A stretch of 64,000 nucleotides of DNA from contig NZ_JBIYZW010000003.1 in assembly GCF_044628455.1 (NCBI RefSeq), positions 786,512 through 850,511 of the forward strand, written 5' to 3'. Source of the DNA: Solirubrum sp044628455 (GTDB lineage: Bacteria; Bacteroidota; Bacteroidia; Cytophagales; Hymenobacteraceae). Below are positions 57,208 through 64,000 of this stretch, one piece after another (position 1 is the first letter of the stretch; each line of letters opens with the position of its first letter). The notes beneath the pieces were generated by a model. That model searched no databases. It saw only the letters and a program-made list of their open reading frames with translations, and was not told the DNA's origin. Position numbers and translations under genes: made by a program.

Positions 57208-58533
57208 TTACGCGCTGGCTTGGTTCCGGAAGTCCTCGGCCGTCATCGGCTGGTCTTTAACAACAATCCGGCCGCGCAGGTTGTCGAGTACTTTCTCTGC
57301 CAGAATGGCTTCGTACTCGTTCATGTAGTTCTTGCCGTTCTCCTGGCGCAGGTAGTTGTCGGCAAAACCGCGCACCGATTCGCGCAGCTCGTCGGATACC
57401 TCCGGCAGGTTGAACTGGCCCATGATCTTGGTCATGGTGCGGTCCACGATTTCGTCGTTCGACACTTTCAGGTCCTGCTCTTCCACCACCTTGTTGCGGA
57501 TCATGGACCACTTCAGCTCCCGCTCGTAGTCGGCGTAGTGCTCTTCGACCTGCTCGGGCGTGAGCTTGCCTTTGTTGGCGGCAATGAGCCACTTCTTGAA
57601 GAACTCCTTGGGCAGCTCGATGCTGGTTTTCTCCACCAGGGTTTCAATCAGGCGGCGGTTCAGCAGGTTGTCCGACTCACGGGTGTAGTTCTCCTGTATG
57701 GTTTCGCGCACCTTGGCGTCGAAGTCTTCCTTGGTCGTTACCGTGTCCTTGCCGAACACCTTGTCGAACAGATCCTGGTCGAACTCGGCCTTCTTCGAGC
57801 GGTTGATTTTCTCCACCTCCAGGGTGTACTCGCCTTCTACCTGGGCGGCCTCGTCCTTGGAGATGCCCGAGAAGTTAGCAATGGCGGCGGCGTCGCCGTC
57901 GAAGATGTTTTTCAGGTCAAACGACACTTTGTCGCCGGCCTTCAGGCCCACGAACTTGTCGGCGTCGTTTTTCAGCTTGTTGGTCGGCAGCATCACCTTG
58001 TGGGAAAGCTCGGTGCCTTCCTTGCTGAGCGTGCCCGAAATGTAGTCGCCGGCCTCCGAGGCTTCGGGCGCGGAGTTCTCGCCGAACTGCATGCCGATCT
58101 GCTCGTAGGTCTCGTTGAGGGTGTTTTCGTCGAGCTCCACCACGGGGCGCTCCACTTCCAGCTCGGCCACGGGCAGCTCGAACTCGGGCAGCAAACCCAG
58201 CTCAAACTGAAACTCGAAGTCCTTCTGGGTGTCGAAGTCCACGTTCGAGGGCACCGGCAGCGGCTCGCCCAGGATGCGCAGATTGTTTTCCTTGATGTAG
58301 GTGTCGACGTTGGTTTGCAGCAGACGGTTGATTTCGTCTACCAGCACGCCCTTGCCGTACATTTTGCGCACCAGGCCGGCGGGAACCTTGCCGGGGCGGA
58401 AGCCCTTAATCTGCGCCTTTTTCGAGAGGTCTTTGATTTGCTTTTCTACTGCTTCCGAGTAGTCAGCTTCCGTGAGGCGCACAGTCAGCAGGGCACTCTG
58501 CTGGCCGTCTTTCTGGTCGAGGGTAATGTCCAA
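57208..58533 (-). CDS. tig: Trigger factor
   Basis: The 441-aa protein starts with a TTG at 58533, giving MDITLDQKDGQQSALLTVRL, the usual Cytophagales opening; no ATG fits this N-terminus. Residues 1-130 form the ribosome-binding domain with the signature KGFRPGKVPAGLVRKMYG, followed by the peptidyl-prolyl isomerase-like middle (about 150-240) and the helical C-terminal chaperone domain. It binds nascent chains at the ribosome tunnel. It lies upstream of clpP and downstream of tRNA-Leu, whose promoter it may share. Confidence 0.93.
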   Translation of the reverse strand: MDITLDQKDGQQSALLTVRLTEADYSEAVEKQIKDLSKKAQIKGFRPGKVPAGLVRKMYGKGVLVDEINRLLQTNVDTYIKENNLRILGEPLPVPSNVDFDTQKDFEFQFELGLLPEFELPVAELEVERPVVELDENTLNETYEQIGMQFGENSAPEASEAGDYISGTLSKEGTELSHKVMLPTNKLKNDADKFVGLKAGDKVSFDLKNIFDGDAAAIANFSGISKDEAAQVEGEYTLEVEKINRSKKAEFDQDLFDKVFGKDTVTTKEDFDAKVRETIQENYTRESDNLLNRRLIETLVEKTSIELPKEFFKKWLIAANKGKLTPEQVEEHYADYERELKWSMIRNKVVEEQDLKVSNDEIVDRTMTKIMGQFNLPEVSDELRESVRGFADNYLRQENGKNYMNEYEAILAEKVLDNLRGRIVVKDQPMTAEDFRNQASA

Positions 58534-58669
58534 AACAAGTCGGAGGTTAAGGGTAACGAGAGAAAAGCCCAAAGGCCGGGAACAGCAAACCCCCAACTTG
58601 GCCGTCGCCGGGTAGTTGAGGGCCTTGGGGGTTAAGCCAGCGGCCCGCCGCAAAATGGCAGGCCAGTAG

Positions 58670-58751
58670 TGCGGATGGAGGGACTCGAACCCACACGCCT
58701 TGCGGCACCAGATCCTAAGTCTGGCACGTCTACCAATTTCGCCACATCCGC
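58670..58751 (-). tRNA. tRNA-Leu (anticodon UAG)
   Basis: On the minus strand the acceptor arm GCGGATG pairs with CATCCGC (58671-58677 complement). The anticodon stem CCAGA/TCTGG encloses the loop CTTAGGA with anticodon TAG. A long variable arm and the T-loop GGTTCGAGTCC follow, as in a class II tRNA. CCA is not encoded; the discriminator is A. Confidence 0.95.
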
Positions 58752-58779
58752 TGAAGCGAGGCCGGCTGCCTCGGGGGCG

Positions 58780-58810
58780 CAAAGCTACGGAAGCAAGCCG
58801 TAAATTCAAA
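58780..58810 (-). promoter_or_regulatory. Promoter of tRNA-Leu (and perhaps tig)
   Basis: On the minus strand TTTG (58807-58810 complement), a 19-nt spacer, and TAGCTTTG (58780-58787 complement) match the Bacteroidetes consensus exactly. The start of the tRNA lies about 28 nt downstream. Confidence 0.8.
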
Positions 58811-58989
58811 TGGGTGTGCGGTTTTGGCAACGCGGGGCGGCGTTTGGCGGTTATAAAGGCAGGAAACCGATGAGTCAGGACCGCCAGGCGGTCCTCGCCC
58901 AGCGCCGGGTGTCACCAGCCCGCCGCAGAAGGGGCCGCGGTTTCCTGCTTACCTTCGTCCCGCGGCCTTCGCGGCCGTTCTTTTTGCCG

Positions 58990-61197
58990 ATGGCCACCCT
59001 CATTGACCCCGAAGTAGAACGCCAGGAAATCCTGCGTCATTACCGCCGCCTGCTGCGCACGGCCAAGCCCTACCTGAAAGACGGCGACGCCAAGCTCATC
59101 AAGAAGGCGTTCAACACCTCGCTCGAAGCCCACAAGGACATGCGCCGCAAGTCCGGCGAGCCGTACATTCTGCACCCACTGGCCGTGGCGCAGATTGCCG
59201 TGGAGGAAATCGGGCTGGGCACCACCAGCATCGTGGCGGCCCTGCTGCACGACGTGGTAGAAGACACCAACTGGGAAATTTCCGACGTGGAGCGCGAGTT
59301 CGGCCCCCGCGTGGCCCAGATCGTGGACGGGCTCACCAAGATTTCGGGCGTGTTCGACTACGGCACCAGCGAGCAGGCCGAGAACTTCCGCAAGATGCTG
59401 CTCACGCTCTCTGAGGACGTGCGCGTGATTCTGATCAAGATTGCCGACCGCCTGCACAACATGCGGACGCTGGACTCGATGCCGCGGCACAAGCAGCTCA
59501 AGATTGCCTCCGAAACCATCTACCTCTACGCGCCGCTGGCCCACCGCCTGGGGTTGTACGCCATCAAGAGCGAGCTGGAAGACCTGCACCTGAAGTACAC
59601 CGACACCGAGACCTACAACGAACTGGTGAACAAGGTGCGCCAGAGCCGCAGCGCCCGCAACCGCTTTATCAAGGAGTTCGTGGCGCCCATCGACGAGGAA
59701 CTGCACCGGCAGGGCTTCCGCTTCGAAATCAAGGGCCGGCCCAAGAGCATCTATTCCATTCTGCGCAAGATGCGCAAGCAGAACATTCCCTTCGAGGAAG
59801 TCTACGACCTGTTTGCCATCCGCATCATTCTGAACGTGCCGCCCGAGCAGGAAAAAGCCGCCTGCTGGCGCGTGTACTCCATCGTCACCGACTTCTACCA
59901 GCCCAACCCCGACCGCCTGCGCGACTGGGTGAGCACGCCCAAGGCCAACGGCTACGAGTCGCTGCACACCACCGTCATGTCGAGCCCCGGCCAATGGGTG
60001 GAGGTGCAGATCCGGTCCCGGCGCATGGACGACATTGCCGAGAAAGGCTACGCCGCGCACTGGAAGTACAAGGACACCGGCGCCGTGCAGCCCGAGTCGA
60101 CCCTGGAGACGTGGATCAACAAGGTGCGCGAGATGCTCGAAACCAACAACTCCAACGCCCTGGAGTTCATGGACGAGTTCCGCCAGAACCTGTTCGTGAA
60201 GGAAGTCTACGTGTTCACGCCCAAGGGCAAGCTCATTATTCTGCCCGAAGGCGCCACCACGCTCGATTTCGCCTTCGAGATTCACACCCACATTGGCATG
60301 CAGTGCCTCGGGGCCAAGGTCAACCAGAAGCTGGAGCCGCTGAGCTACCGCCTGCGCAACGGCGACCAGGTGGAAATCCTGACCTCGCAGAAGCAGAAGC
60401 CCACCGAGGAATGGCTTAAGTACGTGACCACCTCCAAGGCCAAGGGCAAAATCCGCGACTTCCTGCGCGACGAGAAGCGCAGCAAGTCCGAGGACGGCCG
60501 CTACCTGGTAGAGAAGCGCCTGGAACTGCTGGGCGTTGAGGTAAACCAGGACAACCTCAACCGCCTGCTGGCGCACTTCAACGTGCACAACCCGCAGGAA
60601 TTCTACTACCGCATTGCCATCGGGCAGGTCGACGGCCGCGAAATCAAGGAAAGTTTGTTCGACCCCACGCTGCCGGCGCCCAAGCTGCCGTCGATGCTCG
60701 AGCCCAAGGCCTTCGACGCGGAAGTGCAGAAGCTGCGCGGCGTGCGCCCCGACATGCTGGTCATCGGCGAAAACACCGCCAAGATCCGCTATACTATTGC
60801 TACCTGCTGCAACCCCATTCCCGGCGACGACGTGTTCGGCTTCGAAACCGACGACGGCATCGTGATTCACCGCACGTCCTGCCCCAAGGCCGTGGAGCTG
60901 ATGTCGAGCTTCGGCAACCGCGTGGTGCGCGCCAAGTGGACTGATCAGCTGGAGCTGGCGTTCCTGGCCGGCCTGCGCATCAAGGGCTCCGACCGCGTGG
61001 GCCTGGTGAACGACGTCACCAAAATCATTTCGAACAGCCTCAAGGTAAACATGCGCTCCATCACCATCGACTCCGACGACGGCATGTTCGAGGGCCAGAT
61101 CATGGTGTTCGTCAACGACACGGCCCACCTCGACAAGCTCATTCAGCGCCTGAGCAAGGTGCGCGGCGTGCTGTCGGTGGAGCGCTTCAGCTCGTGA
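58990..61197 (+). CDS. rel: Bifunctional (p)ppGpp synthetase/hydrolase, RelA/SpoT family
   Basis: The ATG at 58990 (MATLIDPEVERQEILRHYRR) gives 735 residues; an upstream ATG at 58810 would add a Gly/Arg-rich extension that looks non-coding. The hydrolase domain is intact, with HD at residues 87-88 in LLHDVVEDTNW. The synthetase domain has RKMRKQNIPFEEVYDLFAIR and NGYESLHTTV. A TGS domain (VFTPKGKLIILPEGATTLDF), a zinc-finger region (ATCCNPIPGDD) and a C-terminal ACT domain follow. It makes and breaks ppGpp in the stringent response. Bacteroidetes usually have one such enzyme. Confidence 0.95.
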   Translation: MATLIDPEVERQEILRHYRRLLRTAKPYLKDGDAKLIKKAFNTSLEAHKDMRRKSGEPYILHPLAVAQIAVEEIGLGTTSIVAALLHDVVEDTNWEISDVEREFGPRVAQIVDGLTKISGVFDYGTSEQAENFRKMLLTLSEDVRVILIKIADRLHNMRTLDSMPRHKQLKIASETIYLYAPLAHRLGLYAIKSELEDLHLKYTDTETYNELVNKVRQSRSARNRFIKEFVAPIDEELHRQGFRFEIKGRPKSIYSILRKMRKQNIPFEEVYDLFAIRIILNVPPEQEKAACWRVYSIVTDFYQPNPDRLRDWVSTPKANGYESLHTTVMSSPGQWVEVQIRSRRMDDIAEKGYAAHWKYKDTGAVQPESTLETWINKVREMLETNNSNALEFMDEFRQNLFVKEVYVFTPKGKLIILPEGATTLDFAFEIHTHIGMQCLGAKVNQKLEPLSYRLRNGDQVEILTSQKQKPTEEWLKYVTTSKAKGKIRDFLRDEKRSKSEDGRYLVEKRLELLGVEVNQDNLNRLLAHFNVHNPQEFYYRIAIGQVDGREIKESLFDPTLPAPKLPSMLEPKAFDAEVQKLRGVRPDMLVIGENTAKIRYTIATCCNPIPGDDVFGFETDDGIVIHRTSCPKAVELMSSFGNRVVRAKWTDQLELAFLAGLRIKGSDRVGLVNDVTKIISNSLKVNMRSITIDSDDGMFEGQIMVFVNDTAHLDKLIQRLSKVRGVLSVERFSS

Positions 61198-61274
61198 GGA
61201 AACCCACTGGCCGGTTTCGTGGTTGCTAAGCCACGGTTCCGGCCGGCACACCTTAGTATATATAACAGTCTCAA

Positions 61275-61745
61275 ATGCTCGACCCCGAGAAGTACGAAGA
61301 GGTTAAGAAAATCTTCACCGCCTACCTCGAAAGCAAGGGCCTGCGCAAGACGGCCGAGCGCTACGCCATTCTGGAGGAAATCTACTCCCGCACCGGTCAC
61401 TTCGACGTGGAAGAGCTGTACGCCGGCATGAAGGAGCGCGGCGTGCAGGTGAGCCGCGCCACGGTGTACAACACCCTCGATCTGCTGGTCGAGCACCACC
61501 TCGTCAGCAAGCACCAGTTCGGCCGCAACCTTGCCCAGTACGAGAAATCATACGGCTACCGGCAGCACGACCACGTCATTTGCACCGAGTGCCACAAGGT
61601 CGTGGAGTTCTGCGACCCGCGCATCCACGGCATCCAAACCATGGTCGGGGAGTTATTGAACTTCCATATCTTGCACCACTCCTTGAATCTTTACGGCGTA
61701 TGCGGCGACTGCCGCGCCAAAGCCGCTCGTACCATTACTGAATGA
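61275..61745 (+). CDS. fur: Fur-family metal-dependent transcriptional regulator
   Basis: The 156-aa protein has a winged-helix N-terminus (LRKTAERYAILEEIYSRTGH, VSRATVYNTLDLL), then the dimerisation domain with HDHVICTECHKVVEFCDPRI and two CxxC pairs (CTEC, CGDC), as in Fur with a structural zinc. It represses iron uptake genes when iron is present. It lies directly after rel and overlaps the STAS gene as ATGA. Whether it senses iron, zinc or peroxide cannot be told from the sequence. Confidence 0.85.
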   Translation: MLDPEKYEEVKKIFTAYLESKGLRKTAERYAILEEIYSRTGHFDVEELYAGMKERGVQVSRATVYNTLDLLVEHHLVSKHQFGRNLAQYEKSYGYRQHDHVICTECHKVVEFCDPRIHGIQTMVGELLNFHILHHSLNLYGVCGDCRAKAARTITE

Positions 61746-62092
61746 AAACTGACGCCACCGTCCACGACGGCATCCTGTCGGTTCGCCTTACCGGCGACCT
61801 GATTGGCAGCCCCGACTCCCAATCCCTGTTGCAGACCGTCGACCAGCACCTCGGCGACGACGCCGTAACGCTCTGCTCGGTCGACCTTTCCAATGTGCGC
61901 TACGTCAACAGCTCCGGCATTGGCGTGCTGGTGTCGCTGCTGACCAAGTTCCGCAGCCGAGGTGGCGAACTGGTGCTCATCAACCCTGCCGAACACCCCC
62001 GCAAGATGCTGGCGCTGACCAAGCTCACCTCCATCTTCACTATTGCCGACGACGATACCGCCGCCATCAGCCTCCTTAAAAGCGCCAACTAG
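61742..62092 (+). CDS. STAS-domain anti-sigma factor antagonist-like protein
   Basis: The 116-aa protein has the STAS pattern VSLRLTGDLIGSPDSQSLLQ-like start and VDLSNVRYVNSSGIGVLVSL, where Ser57 or Ser58 is the usual phosphorylation site. Such proteins act in partner-switching control with an anti-sigma kinase, which is not encoded nearby. It is coupled to fur by an ATGA overlap and abuts purA without gap. A lone STAS protein between fur and purA is typical for some Bacteroidetes. Confidence 0.8.
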   Translation: MKTDATVHDGILSVRLTGDLIGSPDSQSLLQTVDQHLGDDAVTLCSVDLSNVRYVNSSGIGVLVSLLTKFRSRGGELVLINPAEHPRKMLALTKLTSIFTIADDDTAAISLLKSAN

Positions 62093-63364
62093 ATGCCAGT
62101 AGACGTACTTGTCGGGCTGCAGTGGGGCGATGAAGGGAAAGGAAAAATCGTCGACGTGCTGGCCCCCACGTACGACGTTGTCGCCCGCTTTCAGGGTGGC
62201 CCCAATGCCGGTCACACCCTGACTTTCAACGGCACCAAGCACGTTCTGCACCAGGTGCCCTCTGGGATTTTCCACTCCCACATTATTAATGTAGTCGGCA
62301 ACGGCGTCGTGCTTGACCCCGCCGTATTCCGCGAAGAGCTGCGCAAGCTCACCGCCCGCGGTATCGACGGCACGGCCAATCTCTACATCTCGCGCAAGGC
62401 CCAGCTCATTCTGCCTTCGCACCGCGCCCTCGACCGCATTTGGGAAGAAGCCCGCGGCGGCGACCGAATCGGGTCTACTCTTAAAGGCATCGGCCCGACC
62501 TACCAGGACAAAGTGGGCCGTACAGGGCTGCGCGTGGGCGACACCCTGCACGCGAATTTTCGCGAGCGGTACCAGCAAACCGTGGAGCGGCATCGTCAGC
62601 TGGCCAACTTCCACCAGCGCGAGCTCGATATTGAGGCCGAAGAAGCCATCTTCTTCGAAGCCGTGGAAGAGTTGCGGCAGCTGCGGTTGGTCGATACCGA
62701 GTACCTGCTCAACGACCTGCTCAGCCAGGGCAAGCGCATCCTGGCTGAGGGCGCCCAGGGCTCCTTGCTCGATATTGACTTCGGCACTTATCCCTACGTT
62801 ACCTCGTCGAGCACTATCGTGGCTGGCGCCTGCACCGGCCTCGGCATTGCCCCCAAGCATATAGATAAGGTATACGGCATCAGCAAAGCCTACTGCACCC
62901 GCGTGGGCAGTGGTCCGTTTCCCACCGAGCTGCACGACGAAGTAGGGGAGAAGATTCGCCAGGCTGGCCGCGAGTTTGGCTCAACCACGGGCCGCCCACG
63001 CCGCTGCGGCTGGATCGATTTGCCGGCCCTGCGCTACGCCATCATGCTGAATGGGGTAACCGAGCTGCACCTGATGAAGGCCGATGTGCTGTCAGACTTC
63101 GCGGAAATCCGCGTCTGCACCCATTACAAGCGCGCCGATGGCAGCCTTACGGAGCAGCTTCCCGACCTGGGCGAACTGGAGCAACTGGAGCCGGAATACG
63201 TTTCGCTGCCCGGCTGGCAGGTTTCTTTGGACGATGTAAGCCAGGCGCACGAGCTACCGGCCGCAGTCCAGGGCTACGTGCAATTTCTTGAGCAGCAGCT
63301 GCAAGTGCCGGTCAGCATCGTCAGCATTGGCCCCGACCGTACCAGCACGCTGCATCGCAGCTAA
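62093..63364 (+). CDS. purA: Adenylosuccinate synthetase
   Basis: The ATG at 62093 (MPVDVLVGLQWGDEGKGKIV) gives 423 residues, the normal length. It has the GTP-binding QWGDEGKGK at the start, catalytic GGPNAGHTL near residue 38-46, RIGSTLKGIGPTYQDK near 125, and CGWIDLPALRYA and SIGPDRTSTL at the end. It joins IMP and aspartate, using GTP, in AMP synthesis. It is the last gene before the probable rRNA leader. Confidence 0.95.
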   Translation: MPVDVLVGLQWGDEGKGKIVDVLAPTYDVVARFQGGPNAGHTLTFNGTKHVLHQVPSGIFHSHIINVVGNGVVLDPAVFREELRKLTARGIDGTANLYISRKAQLILPSHRALDRIWEEARGGDRIGSTLKGIGPTYQDKVGRTGLRVGDTLHANFRERYQQTVERHRQLANFHQRELDIEAEEAIFFEAVEELRQLRLVDTEYLLNDLLSQGKRILAEGAQGSLLDIDFGTYPYVTSSSTIVAGACTGLGIAPKHIDKVYGISKAYCTRVGSGPFPTELHDEVGEKIRQAGREFGSTTGRPRRCGWIDLPALRYAIMLNGVTELHLMKADVLSDFAEIRVCTHYKRADGSLTEQLPDLGELEQLEPEYVSLPGWQVSLDDVSQAHELPAAVQGYVQFLEQQLQVPVSIVSIGPDRTSTLHRS

Positions 63365-63396
63365 CTTATAGGAGCCGATTTTTCGCTGAGGGCCGC

Positions 63397-63867
63397 TTGC
63401 AAATCCGCAGGCGGCCCTTACCTTTGTCATCCCGCTACGGCAAACGGCCGGCGGTACTCTTCAAATGAAGATGTTCTAAAAAAAGCTCGACAGGGTCTTG
63501 CTTCCGAAAGAATAGCCGCTGTATCTTTGCAGACCTGTTCGAAAGGAACGGGGCAACGAGAGTGAAAATTGGTTTGGTTTCTACCCGGCAATTTGAACAT
63601 CATAGTTGAAAAGTTTTTTTGGGGTTGGTTCTTGCTTCAGCGGCGCCGGTTTGGCTACCTTTGCAGCCCGCTTCGTTCGGAGGCGGAGGCGAAGGGAGGA
63701 CGCAGGCGCCGCGAAAAAAAGCGGGCCGGGAACTTGGAAAGTGCGGGGTGCGGTTGCTACCTTTGCCGTCCGGTTTCGCCGCCCGGTCGGGGCGGCTCGC
63801 CGCTTCGGGCGACGGAAAAAAAACTTGCCCCGGGGCTTGCAGCTGCCGAAAGAAGGTGGTACCTTTG
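63397..63867 (+). promoter_or_regulatory. Five tandem Bacteroidetes-type promoters
   Basis: Each has TTG, a spacer and a TAnCTTTG -7 box: TTG 63397-63399 with TACCTTTG 63419-63426 (spacer 19); 63498-63500 with TATCTTTG 63522-63529 (21); 63632-63634 with TACCTTTG 63656-63663 (21); 63734-63736 with TACCTTTG 63758-63765 (21); 63837-63839 with TACCTTTG 63860-63867 (20). No protein gene is seen downstream within the window, so these probably drive a stable RNA operon. Confidence 0.75.
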
Positions 63868-64000
63868 CCACCCCAAACACAACGACGGCCGCCACACGGG
63901 TGGCCAACGACCCGAAGCAGTAGGCTTCGGCACGGAATCCAGATGGGATTCGCACGTTCTTTGAGAGAGTGGTGAAAACGACAAGGTTGCTGTTTCTTCG
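63868..64000 (+). other. Probable rRNA operon leader
   Basis: After the last promoter no open frame stands out. GTTCTTTGAGAG near 63956 resembles the boxA antitermination element found before 16S rRNA genes in this phylum. The window ends before any rRNA begins. Confidence 0.55.

Noticed and set aside
58670..58751. tRNA-Leu as the prophage integration site
   Set aside because: It lies 17.6 kb from the integrase end and shows no partial duplication near 41 kb.
58810..58989. N-terminal extension of Rel
   Set aside because: The added residues are Arg/Gly-rich and have no counterpart in the family, and this region holds the opposing tRNA promoter.

Overview
The window looks like a chromosome segment of a GC-rich member of the Bacteroidota, most likely a Hymenobacter-like organism (Cytophagales). 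The evidence is a set of promoters of the Bacteroidetes type (TTG or TTTG, a 19-21 nt spacer, then TAnnTTTG), SprB-type repeats, DUF4468 and DUF5675 proteins, an Arm-DNA-binding tyrosine integrase, and housekeeping proteins typical of that phylum. The species assignment is inference.

Region 1 (1 to about 41.1 kb) is a tailed, siphovirus-like prophage. Its left end lies outside the window. Only the right-hand lysogeny module reads on the + strand: an XRE repressor, a small secreted protein, a second paralogous XRE repressor, a secreted DUF4468 protein and a tyrosine integrase. A divergent switch with two dyads (37.3 kb) separates it from a leftward block. Early genes come first: a Cro-like protein, small unknowns, a 614-aa ParB-like protein, a winged-helix protein and a Toprim primase-like protein. 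After an AT-rich regulatory island at 29.0-29.2 kb come the late genes, in an unusual order: fibre and structural genes, S49 prohead protease, scaffold, capsid, a ParB-adenine methylase fusion, terminase subunits, portal, the lysis cassette (holin, DUF5675 enzyme, single-gene spanin candidate), a phage amidoligase with a small neighbour, tail genes and a tape measure protein cut by the window edge. Four late modules start just after a hairpin terminator with the same nucleotide motif, a candidate phage-specific promoter and leader.

Region 2 (41.1-53.1 kb) holds accessory host genes: a PP-loop Dph6-like ATPase, an MBL-fold hydrolase, an HTTM membrane protein, two Ser/Thr/Gly-rich lipoproteins, a DCC thiol-disulfide protein, a MarR regulator divergent from a quinone-oxidoreductase-like enzyme with a clear operator dyad, an FAD/NAD(P) protein, an ADP-heptose epimerase (hldD), and a BtuF/BtuC-like importer pair without an adjacent ATPase.

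Region 3 (53.1-64 kb) is core genome: queD (disrupted by a 124-nt duplication around one N, almost certainly an assembly join), lpxB, clpX, clpP, trigger factor, tRNA-Leu(UAG), rel, fur, a STAS protein and purA. The window ends in a leader with five tandem TAnnTTTG promoters and a boxA-like element, which suggests that an rRNA operon begins just beyond the edge.

Most prophage gene functions rest on motifs and gene order, because structural proteins of Bacteroidetes phages diverge strongly. Entries called hypothetical are those where nothing more could be supported.
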